From the NCBI GenBank assembly GCA_947493945.1, contig CANLSR010000007.1:62001-126000 (forward strand): a stretch of 64,000 bases of DNA, in the 5' to 3' direction. The translations under genes and the position numbers were made by a program. A model generated the notes under the pieces. That model had not been told where the DNA came from. It saw nothing but the letters and a program-made list of their open reading frames with translations, and did no database searches. Positions 41,754 through 49,917 of the stretch are shown here, one piece after another. How positions within the stretch are numbered: position 1 is the first letter of the stretch; the number at the start of each line of letters is the position of its first letter. This stretch comes from an uncultured bacterium. Lineage in GTDB: Bacteria > Bacteroidota > Rhodothermia > Rhodothermales > Rubricoccaceae.

Positions 41754-43451
41754 ATGCTCCGCTCCCGTTTCGCTCCCCTCCTCGGTGTCGGCCTGCTGGC
41801 GGCCGGGCTCCTCGTCGGCGTCCAGGTCCAGGACGCCGTCTCCGGCTCCGAGGACGTGGAGCAGCTCCGCAAGATCGAGGAGGCCTACGAGTACATCTCG
41901 CGCGCCTACGTCGAGCGCGTCGACTCGGCCCAGCTGGCCGAGGACGCCATCGAGGGCATGTTGGCCGGGCTCGACCCGCACTCGATCTACATCTCGGCCG
42001 AGGAGATGAACCGCGTGCGCGAGAGCTTCGACGCCGGCTTCGACGGGGTCGGCATCTTCTACGAGTTCGTCGAGGGGCGGCAGGACAAGGACACGCTGGT
42101 GGTGCTGATGCCCATCGCGGGCGGCCCGAGCGACGAGGCCGGGCTCCAGCCCGGCGACCGCATCCTGCAGATCGACGGCGAGACGGCCGTCGGCATCGAC
42201 CAGGACGGGGTCCAGAGCCGGCTCAAGGGGCCGCGCGGCACCACCGTCGACCTGCAGGTCAAGCGGCCCGGCTACCGCGAGACGTTGGACTACACGATCA
42301 CGCGCGACCGGGTCCCGCTGGAGACCGTCATCGCGGCCTACATGGTGGACGACGAGACGGGCCTGATCAAGCTCCAGCGCTTTGCCAGGACGAGCCACGA
42401 CGAGGTCAAGGCGGCCATCGAGGACCTCCAGGCCCAGGGCATGCAGCGGCTGGTCCTGGACCTGCGCGGCAACGCGGGCGGGCTGTTGGACCAGGCCTAC
42501 CAGATCGCCGACGAGTTCCTGTCGGCGGGCGAGATGGTGGTCTACACCGAGAGCCGCCACCCGTCCAACCGGAGCCAGTACCGCGCCACGGCCGGCGGCG
42601 TCTACGAGACTCAGCCGATGATCGTGCTGGTAGACGAGAACTCAGCCTCGGCGTCGGAGATCGTGGCCGGCGCGCTCCAGGACCACGACCGGGCCTACCT
42701 CATCGGCCGGCGCACGTTCGGCAAGGGGCTCGTCCAGCAGCAGTTCCCCATGAGCGACGGCAGCGTGCTCCAGATGACCGTCTCGCGCTACTACACGCCG
42801 TCCGGCCGGCTGATCCAGACGCCCTACGAGGCCGGCGGCGGCGACGAGGCCTACTACGAGGCCAAGGTGGCCATCCGCGAGGCCGTCGAGGACCAACTGG
42901 CGCCCGACGGCGGCAAGGTGGACGCGAGCGCCTTCGGCACCGACGTCCCGGACTCGCTCGTGTTCAAGACCGACAGCGGCCGCCTGGTCTACGGCGGCGG
43001 CGGCGTCCTGCCCGACTTTATCGTCGAGGCGGACACGCTCGCGCCGGCCCTCCGCACGGTGATCGGCAAGAACATCGACAACGAGTTCGCCCGCGTCGAC
43101 ATCGAGCGGCGCGGCGCCGCCTTCCGCCAGCAGTGGGAGGGGCGTGAGCGCGACTTCGTGCGCAGCTTCCGCCTGACCGACGCCGACTTCGACCGCTTCC
43201 TGTCCTACGCCGCCGACCACGGCACGCCGGTCGTGGCCACGCGCGCGGCCGACACCGAGGCGGACGTGCTGGTGCGGGACGAGGCGGAGGCCGTCCGCGA
43301 CGAGGTCGAGACGCGGATCAAGGCGTTCATGGCCCGGCGCCTCTACGACGCCGACGCGTTCTACCCGGTGGTGGGCCAGATCGACCCGTCGCTCCAGGAG
43401 GCCATGCGCCACTGGCGGGAGGCGCAGTCGCTGGCCCAGGTGAGCCGGTAA
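41754..43451 (+). CDS. S41-family C-terminal processing protease
   Basis: The 565-residue periplasmic Ser-Lys protease is of the CtpA/Prc type. It has an N-terminal signal-anchor (FAPLLGVGLLAAGLLVGVQV), the cap region with YISRAYVERVDSAQLAEDAI and MLAGLDPHSIYISAEEM, and a PDZ domain (GVGIFYEF to AGLQPGDRILQIDGETAVGI). The catalytic core follows (RLVLDLRGNAGGLLDQA; Ser in DENSASASEIVAGAL near 300; Lys in GRRTFGKGLVQQQFPMSDGS near 323). A ~160-residue C-terminal extension (DRFLSYAADHGTPVVA) is common in Bacteroidota members. Start ATG 41754 places the signal at the N-terminus. Confidence 0.95.
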   Translation: MLRSRFAPLLGVGLLAAGLLVGVQVQDAVSGSEDVEQLRKIEEAYEYISRAYVERVDSAQLAEDAIEGMLAGLDPHSIYISAEEMNRVRESFDAGFDGVGIFYEFVEGRQDKDTLVVLMPIAGGPSDEAGLQPGDRILQIDGETAVGIDQDGVQSRLKGPRGTTVDLQVKRPGYRETLDYTITRDRVPLETVIAAYMVDDETGLIKLQRFARTSHDEVKAAIEDLQAQGMQRLVLDLRGNAGGLLDQAYQIADEFLSAGEMVVYTESRHPSNRSQYRATAGGVYETQPMIVLVDENSASASEIVAGALQDHDRAYLIGRRTFGKGLVQQQFPMSDGSVLQMTVSRYYTPSGRLIQTPYEAGGGDEAYYEAKVAIREAVEDQLAPDGGKVDASAFGTDVPDSLVFKTDSGRLVYGGGGVLPDFIVEADTLAPALRTVIGKNIDNEFARVDIERRGAAFRQQWEGRERDFVRSFRLTDADFDRFLSYAADHGTPVVATRAADTEADVLVRDEAEAVRDEVETRIKAFMARRLYDADAFYPVVGQIDPSLQEAMRHWREAQSLAQVSR

Positions 43452-43516
43452 CGCGCGGCGCCCTGCGGCGCGGCCTCCGGCCCGCGCTGCAGAATCGCCA
43501 GTTCCGCTGCACAGCC

Positions 43517-43801
43517 ATGCTGCCCCACTCCTTCCCCGACCTCCTCAGCCGAGCCCAGGAGGAGGCCCGGCGCTGGCAGGAGGTGGCCCCGGAGCCGGAG
43601 CGGTACCCGGAGGGGAAGTTGGACGGGCTCCTCCGAATGCTGGAGGAGGCGAAAGGGGCGGGGTCGCTGGAGGAGCTGGAGCCGCACGTCCACCGGATCT
43701 CGTACTTCGTCGTAGATCAGGGTCCGCTCTCCGGCGCGTTCATGCCTTCGTACAGCCAGCTCGCTGACGCGGTAGGCCGGTGGTCCGCCCGGCCGTCGTA
43801 G
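43517..43801 (+). CDS. Small acidic helical protein, unknown function
   Basis: The 94-residue product (MLPHSFPDLLSRAQEEARRW...) has amphipathic helices rich in Glu and Leu (DGLLRMLEEAKGAGSLEELE) and a compact C-terminal part (HRISYFVVDQGPLSGAFMPS). Codon use matches neighbouring genes, with G or C mostly in third position, so it is probably real. I do not recognise the family. It is the last gene before the insertion sequence, and its stop is ~40 nt from the proposed element end, so it may be truncated or altered at its 3' end. Confidence 0.6.
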   Translation: MLPHSFPDLLSRAQEEARRWQEVAPEPERYPEGKLDGLLRMLEEAKGAGSLEELEPHVHRISYFVVDQGPLSGAFMPSYSQLADAVGRWSARPS

Positions 43802-43968
43802 CTCGGGGTGCTCGTAGGCGGGGTGCAGCAGAACCCCCATAATCAGGTCTTTGTCAAGTAGGGCGGTTTTCCGCTCGTAGGACCAGTCTCGCCCTGCACC
43901 CCTCGGTGGGAGGAGTGCCCGTGTCGGTGGAGCATCGGCACCGCGTTGTCAGATCGAGAGGGCTCCTC

Positions 43969-44167
43969 CCAGCGCATTCAGCGAAGCGCTGGCGGGCCAC
44001 ACCCCCATTCGGGCTCTCACGACCGTTCTCGGTCGCGGACGGGCTCAGCGCCCGTCGTCCCAGATCTCTGTCGGCGGCACGCCTACTCGCTTCCCATTCC
44101 CACCGAGGGCGGTCGGAGACCGGAGTCTCCGCCAGTGCCAGTTCTACTGGTCGGGCTTGCGAGTAGG
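43969..44167 (-). ncRNA. Hairpin-rich segment, candidate bridge RNA of the IS
   Basis: Downstream of the transposase stop there is a run of perfect hairpins: CCAGCGC/GCGCTGG (43969-43992), CGACCG/CGGTCG (44020-44035) and GACGGGC/GCCCGTC (44038-44056). An outer stem CCTACTCGC (44082-44090)/GCGAGTAGG (44159-44167) encloses two inner hairpins, CGGAGAC/GTCTCCG (44114-44131) and CCAGT/ACTGG (44138-44150). IS110-family elements are known to make a structured bridge RNA from a non-coding end (downstream of the gene in IS1111 types), with loops pairing to target and donor DNA. The position fits; the strand and exact ends are inferred. Confidence 0.45.
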
Positions 44168-44192
44168 GGCCATAGCTCCTTCTTCGCCCGGC

Positions 44193-45182
44193 TCAGAGGT
44201 TTCCCCGCGCGCGTGTTCGCGCGCAGAACTGGCCGTTGAAGTCTTCCTGCTTCCTCAGCACGTGGTAGACGATCCGGGCGATCTCCTTAGCCACCAGCGC
44301 GCGAGCCACGACGTCGGGCTTGCGCCGCTTCTTGGTGCCGTACCACGCCCGGACCTCGGGGTAGTACTGGATCGCGCGGACTGCGGCGTGCGAGGAAGCG
44401 AGCTTGAGGTAGCGGTTGCCGTCCCGGCTCCGCTTGTGACGGACACGGTCGCCCGAGTTGTCGGCGCCGGGCACGAGACGGCAGTAGCTGAAGAAGGCGC
44501 GGTCGCTGGCGAAGCGGGCGATGTCGTCGACCTCCAGCCGGATCGAGAAGGCGCAGGCCTTTCCGATGCCCGGGATGCGGAGCAGCCGTTGGACGTCGGC
44601 GTCGGGCACCAGGTGGGGCACGAGCGCGCTCTCCAGCCGCTTGACCTGGCGGTGGAGCAGCTCCGCCTGCTCGATGTGGGCTTGGGCCTGGAGCCGGCCG
44701 AAGGCGTCGAGGTCGGCCACGTCCTGCACGTTGTGCTTCTCAAGCAGCCGGGCGATCGAGTTCTGGGCGGCCACGCGGCGCTCGACCAGACGCAGGCGCG
44801 TCCGGAGCACGTCGCGGAGCGGGCGCAGCTCGTCGGCGATCATGTGGGCTTCGGGCAGCAGATCCGTCCTCAGAAGATGGGCCAGCATCTTGGCATCCGC
44901 CGAATCGGTCTTGACCTTGGCCGAGGCGATGGCCTTGACGCCCTTGGCGTGGGCGAGCGCGAGGTCGACGCGGCCGTCGAGCGCGTCCTTGACCCAGTAC
45001 CAGCCGGTGGTGCATTCGACCGTGGCTGCGTGGTCGCCAGGGATCTGGGCGAAGTAGGCCAGGAGCGCCTTCGGTCGGCACGGCATCTTGGCCGTGGCGA
45101 CGACGGCGCCGGCGGTGTCGAGCGTCGTCGCGGTGACGGTGCGCTTGTGGAGGTCGAGGCCGGTGAAGTGGGTCGGGGTCAT
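44193..45182 (-). CDS. IS110-family transposase
   Basis: The 329-residue recombinase has the N-terminal RuvC-like DEDD domain (GLDLHKRTVTATTLDTAG with Asp10; ATVECTTGWYWVKDAL with the Glu; SAKVKTDSADAKMLAHLL with the Asp pair). A long coiled-coil region (RDVLRTRLRLVERRVAAQNS) follows. The C-terminal Transposase_20 domain has LLRIPGIGKACAFSIRLEVD and RLVPGADNSGDRVRHKR, with the presumed catalytic Ser in NSG. Length is normal and the frame is intact, so the element may be active. An upstream in-frame extension to 45311 is not used because MTPTHFTGLDLHK is the standard start. Confidence 0.95.
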   Translation of the reverse strand: MTPTHFTGLDLHKRTVTATTLDTAGAVVATAKMPCRPKALLAYFAQIPGDHAATVECTTGWYWVKDALDGRVDLALAHAKGVKAIASAKVKTDSADAKMLAHLLRTDLLPEAHMIADELRPLRDVLRTRLRLVERRVAAQNSIARLLEKHNVQDVADLDAFGRLQAQAHIEQAELLHRQVKRLESALVPHLVPDADVQRLLRIPGIGKACAFSIRLEVDDIARFASDRAFFSYCRLVPGADNSGDRVRHKRSRDGNRYLKLASSHAAVRAIQYYPEVRAWYGTKKRRKPDVVARALVAKEIARIVYHVLRKQEDFNGQFCARTRARGNL

Positions 45183-45224
45183 GGCAGCGGTGGCAAGTGG
45201 TCTCTCAAGGAAGGCATCCTGATT

Positions 45225-45917
45225 GGAAACATCCCGCCGCTGCAGGCCGACCGAGGGCGCGGGCGTTCTTGGCTTCGGCCGGGCGTCGGTGTATCCTGCG
45301 GTTCCATTCACCCTCGGCGCCTCAGCCCTCGGCGGCTGACCGGCCCTCTGTTAGGCGCCCTTCCACTGTGCGAACCCTCTTTCTCCTTCTTCGGCTACTG
45401 GCGCCGGCGTACACCCATGCTCGCGTTCGGGCCGTCCGTGCTCCTGCTGTGGCGGAGTGGTAGGGCGGGCCCCGCCGCCCTGCGGACGGCCGCTGTGGCG
45501 GAAGTCGGGACCGGGGTAGCCATCGCGTTGCTCGGCCTCGCCAGCGACGTCCCGCCGTGGGGCGAGGCGCGACTGGCGGTCCAGGTCGAGGGAGCGTCGG
45601 CGGTCCGGGAACGGGAAGGTGCCGGGGCACCCGCCCGGTTCCGCGGACGACGTAGCTTTGCGTTCGTCCCCGCCTGGGCGCTACGCGCCGGCCCACCGCG
45701 ACCGCCAGCGGGGCAACTCTGGTGGGGGAGGCGTGTCTTGTCGCCCCCGCCGATCTCCGGCCCTACCGGATCCCTTCGCGTCTCGTTGACATTCCCGAAG
45801 GCGGTGGGGATATTGTCTCTCACGTCAGGCGCCTCTCGGGCGTCCCCCTCTCGCCCGTCGGGTCCGGACTCCCCGCTCTCCGACGACGCCCGCTTCCTCA
45901 GCCCCGGTATTCACCCC
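45225..45917. other. Intergenic region upstream of the exbB-exbD cluster
   Basis: Almost 700 nt without a gene I can support. Open frames cross it on both strands, including one continuous with exbB, but they are Arg/Gly/Ala-rich and lack hydrophobic pattern or recognised motifs. A promoter-like pair (45786-45814) lies near its end. A TAGCTTTG stretch near 45653 resembles the promoter box but is far from any start. Confidence 0.55.
45786..45814 (+). promoter_or_regulatory. Sigma70-like promoter for the exbB-exbD cluster
   Basis: TTGACA (45786-45791) and GATATT (45809-45814) are 17 bp apart, about 100 nt before the ATG at 45918. An exact TTGACA is rare in so GC-rich a sequence. Confidence 0.5.
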
Positions 45918-46688
45918 ATGACGCTCTCCGCACTTCTCCTCCTGCAGGACGCTGCCGCCGACGCCGGCTTCGCCAACGGCCTGGTCTACCGCTTCAACGA
46001 GGGCGGTCCCTACATGTGGCCCGTGCTGATCTCGCTGATCATCGGCCTCGCCATCGCCTTCGAGCGCATCCTGTCGCTCAACCGCGCCGACATCAACGCC
46101 CAGAAGTTCCTGGGTCGCGTCAAGGAGGCCCTCGACAACGGCGGCGTCTCGGCCGCCGAGGAGGTCTGCGCCAACACGCGCGGCCCCGTGGCCTCGGTGG
46201 TCCAGGCCGGCCTCACCCGCTTCGACGAGGGCATGGACGCCGTCGAGAAGGCGGTCGTGTCCTACGGCTCGATCGAGATGTCCTTCCTCGAGCGCGGCCT
46301 GGTGTGGCTGTCGCTGTTCATCTCGCTGGCGCCGATGTTCGGGTTCCTCGGGACGGTGGTCGGCATGGTCGAGGCGTTCGACGCGATCGAGGCGGCCGGC
46401 GACATCTCGCCGTCGCTCGTGGCCCGGGGCATCAAGATCGCCCTCTTGACCACGGTGTTCGGCCTGATCTCGGCCATCATCCTCCAGGTGTTCTACAACT
46501 ACTGCGTGAGCAAGATCGACCGGATCACGGCCGACATGGAGGAGGCCTCGGTCGAGATGATCGACTCGCTGGCGATGATGTCGGTCGGCCGCCCGGCCCT
46601 CTCCGGCCGCGGCCGCGTCGCCGTGCTCCCGGACCCGAAGGCCGAGCTCGGCACCGGCGACGACCTGACGGGCACCAAGCTCTCGTAG
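45918..46688 (+). CDS. exbB: MotA/TolQ/ExbB proton channel family protein
   Basis: The 256-residue inner-membrane motor subunit has three helices: PYMWPVLISLIIGLAIAFER, SLFISLAPMFGFLGTVVGMV and IALLTTVFGLISAIILQVFY. The cytoplasmic domain contains NTRGPVASVVQAGLTRFDEG and SYGSIEMSFLERGLVWL. This is the form common in Bacteroidota TonB/gliding-type clusters. It is followed by a small three-helix protein and two ExbD proteins on the same strand, which suggests a TonB-linked or gliding-type motor. The ATG at 45918 is the first Met with protein-like context after the promoter. Confidence 0.94.
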   Translation: MTLSALLLLQDAAADAGFANGLVYRFNEGGPYMWPVLISLIIGLAIAFERILSLNRADINAQKFLGRVKEALDNGGVSAAEEVCANTRGPVASVVQAGLTRFDEGMDAVEKAVVSYGSIEMSFLERGLVWLSLFISLAPMFGFLGTVVGMVEAFDAIEAAGDISPSLVARGIKIALLTTVFGLISAIILQVFYNYCVSKIDRITADMEEASVEMIDSLAMMSVGRPALSGRGRVAVLPDPKAELGTGDDLTGTKLS

Positions 46689-46756
46689 CCCCCGCCTGAG
46701 CCGCCCCGCCAGTCGATGGCGGGGCGGCGACGGCACACAACAGATCCCCCTTTACG

Positions 46757-47023
46757 ATGGTTGAAGCTCTCGTCTATCTCTGCCTCATCGTCATCGGCAT
46801 CTGCCTGCTGATGATGGTCGGGTTCGGGCTCAAGAACGCCGGCTCGACGCTGGCCCAAAGCAAGCTCGGCCTGGCCGCGTTCGGCCTCCCGGTGCTCATC
46901 TTCGTCATCGCCTTCGCGATCGACGGAACGGCGACCGGCGCGGCCGTCGCGACGGCCCTCGCGCTGACGCTCTCGGGCTTCCTCGCCCTGCTCATCTCCG
47001 GCGCTCGGAGCCTGTTCTCCTAA
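46757..47023 (+). CDS. Small three-helix membrane protein of the exb cluster
   Basis: The 88-residue product is almost wholly hydrophobic, with three predicted helices (LVYLCLIVIGICLLMMVGFG, LAAFGLPVLIFVIAFAIDG, AVATALALTLSGFLALLISG). It lies 68 nt after exbB and 60 nt before exbD, so it is probably co-transcribed. Small proteins occur at this place in Bacteroidota exbB-exbD operons. Its role is unknown; it may be an accessory part of the motor. Confidence 0.8.
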   Translation: MVEALVYLCLIVIGICLLMMVGFGLKNAGSTLAQSKLGLAAFGLPVLIFVIAFAIDGTATGAAVATALALTLSGFLALLISGARSLFS

Positions 47024-47036
47024 GCGCTCGCGGCGC

Positions 47037-47055
47037 GCTGGCGGCCACCGCCAGC
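47037..47055. repeat. GCTGGCGG-type extragenic palindrome, copy 6
   Basis: GCTGGCGG (47037-47044) and CCGCCAGC (47048-47055) with a 3-nt loop (CCA) lie inside the exb operon, in the short gap before exbD. Confidence 0.6.
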
Positions 47056-47083
47056 CAGCCCGGCTGCCCCTCCGACCCCCGCC

Positions 47084-47653
47084 ATGCCCCTGCTCAAAAA
47101 ACGGAAAAAGCGCGACGCCGAGATCCCCTCGGCCTCCATGGCCGACATCGCGTTCCTGCTCCTGATCTTCTTCCTCGTCACCACGACGATCAACGCGGAC
47201 AAGGGCATCTACATGCAGCTTCCGCCGAAGCTGGACGAGCAGGTGCCGCCGGAGATCAACCAGCGCAACTTGCTCAACGTGCTCGTGGCCGCCGACGGCC
47301 AGGTGCTCGTGGACAACGAGGTGATCCAGATCTCCCAGATCCGCGACGTCGTCAAGCGGTTCATCACCAACAACGGCCGCGAGCCGCAGTTCTCGGTGAG
47401 CCCCGACAAGGCCGTGGTCTCGTTCAAGACCAAGCGCGGGCTGTCGTACGACAACTACATCGGCGTGCTGGACGAGATCAAGTCGGCCTACAACGAGCTC
47501 CGCAACGAAGAGGCTCAGCGCGAGTTCGGGCGGACCTACGGCGAGTACAAGGCCCGGCTGGCGACCGACCCGGACACCGGCGAGCGCGAGGCTGACGTGG
47601 TGGCCGAGAAGTACCCGCTCAAGATCTCGCTGGCCGAGCCCGACGACGACTGA
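47084..47653 (+). CDS. exbD: ExbD/TolR-family protein, long form
   Basis: The 189-residue product has a basic N-terminus (MPLLKKRKKRDAEIPSASMA), one membrane helix with the proton-pathway Asp (MADIAFLLLIFFLVTTTINA), and a periplasmic domain longer than usual (to residue ~189). The DYIGVLDEIK-type ending (YDNYIGVLDEIKSAYNELRN) is followed by a charged tail (EREADVVAEKYPLKISLAEP). It is the first of two ExbD proteins in this cluster; a heteromeric ExbD pair is typical of Bacteroidota. Confidence 0.93.
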   Translation: MPLLKKRKKRDAEIPSASMADIAFLLLIFFLVTTTINADKGIYMQLPPKLDEQVPPEINQRNLLNVLVAADGQVLVDNEVIQISQIRDVVKRFITNNGREPQFSVSPDKAVVSFKTKRGLSYDNYIGVLDEIKSAYNELRNEEAQREFGRTYGEYKARLATDPDTGEREADVVAEKYPLKISLAEPDDD

Positions 47654-47746
47654 GCGAGGGGCGCGGGGTGACCGGTGGCGGATTGCCGCGGCCGCTCTCC
47701 CCCGTTCTCTCGGCCCACCGCTCACTACTCTTAACGCACACCCCCT

Positions 47747-48196
47747 ATGTCCGCCCACTTCAAGAAGAAGAGCTCCAACACGTCGCAGGAGATCCCCACG
47801 GCATCCATGCCGGACATCATCTTCATGCTGCTGATCTTCTTCATGGTGACGACGGTGCTCCGCGAGACCGAGCTGCTCGTCAACGTGTCGATCCCCCAGG
47901 CCGAGGCGGTCGAGAAGATCGACCAGAAGCGCCTGATCCAGTACATCTACATCGGGCCGGAAAAGCTCGAGAGCGGCGTCGGCGACCCGGCCGTCCAGGT
48001 CAACGACGCCCTCGTGCGCGACCTGCCCGACATTCGGCAGCTGATGTTCGCGCGGCTTCGCGACGAGCCGTCCACGATCACGTCGCTGCGCGTGGACCGG
48101 AGCGTGGAGACGGGCCTGCTCTACGACGTCCAGCAGGAGCTCCGCGAGGCGGAGGCGCTGCGCGTCAACTACTCGACCTCGCGCGAGGCCGACTGA
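47747..48196 (+). CDS. exbD: ExbD/TolR-family protein, second copy
   Basis: The 149-residue product has MSAHFKKKSSNTSQEIPTAS, a membrane helix with the essential Asp (MPDIIFMLLIFFMVTTVL), and a periplasmic domain (IQYIYIGPEKLESGVGDPAV; VDRSVETGLLYDVQQELREA). It differs from the first copy throughout the periplasmic part, so the two are not a recent duplication. It is the last gene of the cluster, followed 21 nt later by a terminator. Confidence 0.93.
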   Translation: MSAHFKKKSSNTSQEIPTASMPDIIFMLLIFFMVTTVLRETELLVNVSIPQAEAVEKIDQKRLIQYIYIGPEKLESGVGDPAVQVNDALVRDLPDIRQLMFARLRDEPSTITSLRVDRSVETGLLYDVQQELREAEALRVNYSTSREAD

Positions 48197-48217
48197 CCCA
48201 GGCCTGCCGACCGGTTG

Positions 48218-48248
48218 CGGGGCGCCCACACCGGGCGCCCCGTTTTTT
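48218..48248 (+). terminator. Terminator of the exbB-exbD cluster
   Basis: A perfect 10-bp stem (CGGGGCGCCC at 48218-48227 and its complement at 48233-48242) with a 5-nt loop is followed by TTTTTT (48243-48248). Confidence 0.92.
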
Positions 48249-48389
48249 GTGGCCCTCCCGCCGCACGCCCCCGCCCCGCCGTACGGCCCCGCCCCGCCGG
48301 CGGTCTCCACGTGTTCAGCGTACGCCGGCGGCCACCGCCAGCCGGGGCGTTTCGTGTGGACTCCACGGCCTGCGCCGGCCGCCTCCGCC

Positions 48390-48396
48390 TAGCTTG
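48390..48396 (+). promoter_or_regulatory. TAGCTTG box for isocitrate dehydrogenase
   Basis: TAGCTTG lies 23 nt before the ATG at 48420, identical to the boxes at 35719, 51871 and 52131. Confidence 0.5.
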
Positions 48397-48419
48397 CCGG
48401 CCCCCACCTCCCCGACCCC

Positions 48420-49436
48420 ATGGCTTACCCTGCGACCCTCATCCCCGGCGACGGAATCGGACCGGAGGTCGTCGACGCCGCGGTGGCGGTGGTGGAGGCC
48501 ACGGGCGTCGAGTTCGACTGGGACCGGCAGGAGGCCGGCATGGGCGCCTTCGAGGACACCGGCGACCCGCTGCCCCAGGCCACCCTCGACTCGATCGGCC
48601 GGACTCGGCTGGCGTTCAAGGGGCCGCTCACGACGCCGGTGGGCACGGGCTTCCGGAGCATCAACGTCCAGATCCGGCAGCACTTCGACCTGTACGCCAA
48701 CGTCCGGCCGTGCGAGACGCTGCCCAACACGCGCGGGCCGTTCGAGGGCGTGGACCTCCTGCTCTACCGCGAGAACACCGAGGGCCTCTACGCCGGCATC
48801 GAGTACTTCGACGAGCGGAACCAGATCGCGGACTCGATCAACCGGATCACCCGCGTCGGCTCGGAGCGGATCATTCGCTACGCGTTCGAGGACGCCGTCC
48901 GGCGCGGCCGGAAGCGGCTCACGCTCGTCCACAAGGCCAACATCCTGAAGGAGACCGGCGGCATGTTCCTGCGGATCGGCCAGGAGATCGCGTCCGACTT
49001 TCCCCAGATCGAGTTCGACGACCGGATCATCGACAACATGGCGATGCAGCTGGTGATCCACCCCGGCAAGTACGACGCGATCGTGACGACCAACATGTTC
49101 GGCGACATCCTGTCGGACCTGATGTCGGGGCTGGTCGGCGGGCTGGGCGTGACGGGCTCGGCCAACGTCGGCGCCGACTGCGCCGTGTTCGAGGCCGTCC
49201 ACGGATCGGCGCCCGACATCGCCGGCCAGGGCATCGCCAACCCGACGGCCATCGTCCGCTCGGGCGCGATGATGCTCCAGTACCTGGGCGAGACCGACGC
49301 GGCCCAGGCCGTCCGCCAGGCGCTCTTCGACGTCTACTCCGACCCCGAGAACCTGACGGGCGACCTGGGCGGCCGGGCCTCCACGTCCGAGTTCGGCGAG
49401 ACGCTGGCGGCGCGCGTCCGCGAGATCGTGGGGTGA
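48420..49436 (+). CDS. icd: Isocitrate dehydrogenase (NAD-type)
   Basis: This TCA-cycle enzyme converts isocitrate to 2-oxoglutarate. The 338-residue product is of the short isocitrate/isopropylmalate dehydrogenase form (ATLIPGDGIGPEVVDAAV; LLLYRENTEGLYAGIEYFD; VTTNMFGDILSDLMSGLVGG). The substrate motif SxNxxxR (FRSINVQIRQHFDLYANVRP) is the isocitrate type rather than the isopropylmalate type. In the cofactor loop, VFEAVHGSAPDIAGQGIANP has the Asp found in NAD-dependent members. It is preceded by a TAGCTTG box and followed 64 nt later by a DUF4293 gene. Confidence 0.93.
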   Translation: MAYPATLIPGDGIGPEVVDAAVAVVEATGVEFDWDRQEAGMGAFEDTGDPLPQATLDSIGRTRLAFKGPLTTPVGTGFRSINVQIRQHFDLYANVRPCETLPNTRGPFEGVDLLLYRENTEGLYAGIEYFDERNQIADSINRITRVGSERIIRYAFEDAVRRGRKRLTLVHKANILKETGGMFLRIGQEIASDFPQIEFDDRIIDNMAMQLVIHPGKYDAIVTTNMFGDILSDLMSGLVGGLGVTGSANVGADCAVFEAVHGSAPDIAGQGIANPTAIVRSGAMMLQYLGETDAAQAVRQALFDVYSDPENLTGDLGGRASTSEFGETLAARVREIVG

Positions 49437-49500
49437 CCGGGGGGCGGGCGTGACGCCCGCTCGACCGCCGCGCCCCGACCACCGACCCTCCCTCTGCACC

Positions 49501-49917
49501 ATGATCCAGCGCATCCAGACCTTGTACCTCGTCGCCGGCGCCCTGCTGCTGGCCCTGTTCCTGGCGCTCGGCGACACGTGGGCGTCGGCCATCGCTGAGG
49601 AGCTGGCGTGGCTCGGCGTGCTGGGCTACGCGCTCGCGGCCGTGACGGCGCTGGTGGCGCTGGTCTCGGTGGCGCTCTACAAGGACCGTCCGCTCCAGCG
49701 GCGCGTGATCTTCGCGGCCCAGTGGCTGGACCTGGCGCTGATCGTGGTGGTGCTGGTCGGGTTCTACCTGGCCTTCGACAGCGACGCGTTCCAGGCGCCG
49801 GTGGGGTACTACCTCGTGGCGCTCCAGCCCATCGTGGCTTACCTGCTGCTCCGGATGGCCCGCCAGCGGGTCACGGCCGACATCGAGGTCGTCCGCTCGA
49901 TGGACCGGATCCGCTAG
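49501..49917 (+). CDS. DUF4293 family membrane protein
   Basis: The 138-residue, four-helix membrane protein is typical of Bacteroidota. It has the family start MIQRIQTLYLVAGALLLALF and the conserved ending DIEVVRSMDRIR. Hydrophobic segments lie near residues 8-25, 35-60, 75-95 and 100-118. The function is unknown. Its stop codon shares one base with the GTG start of the next gene, so the two are translationally coupled. Confidence 0.92.
   Translation: MIQRIQTLYLVAGALLLALFLALGDTWASAIAEELAWLGVLGYALAAVTALVALVSVALYKDRPLQRRVIFAAQWLDLALIVVVLVGFYLAFDSDAFQAPVGYYLVALQPIVAYLLLRMARQRVTADIEVVRSMDRIR

Larger units (their letters stand above)
43841..45224 (-). mobile_element. IS110-family (IS1111-like) insertion sequence, proposed limits
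   Basis: The element carries one DEDD transposase gene (44193-45182, minus). AATCAGG at 43841-43847 and its inverse CCTGATT at 45218-45224 flank the gene asymmetrically, 36 nt before the start codon and 345 nt beyond the stop. They are candidate subterminal inverted repeats as found in the IS1111 subgroup. Total length (~1.4 kb) fits the family. The exact ends are not established because IS110 elements do not make clear target duplications, and a 7-bp match could be chance. Base composition is lower in GC than that of the neighbouring genes. Confidence 0.6.

Noticed and set aside
45418..45780. A possible membrane protein frame beginning MLAFGPSVLLLWRSG
   Set aside because: After one weakly hydrophobic stretch it turns to low-complexity Arg/Gly/Pro, has no recognised motif and runs on into the exbB frame; codon pattern does not support it.
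44157..45917. A very long plus-strand open frame running from within the insertion sequence into exbB
   Set aside because: It is antisense to the transposase and then crosses a gap with Arg/Gly/Ala-rich content. Only the part from ATG 45918 has membrane-protein character.
47090..47110. A-rich run (CTCAAAAAACGGAAAAAGC) at the start of exbD as a programmed frameshift or sequencing error
   Set aside because: The frame through it reads MPLLKKRKKRD, a normal basic N-terminus before the membrane helix; nothing is gained in another frame.
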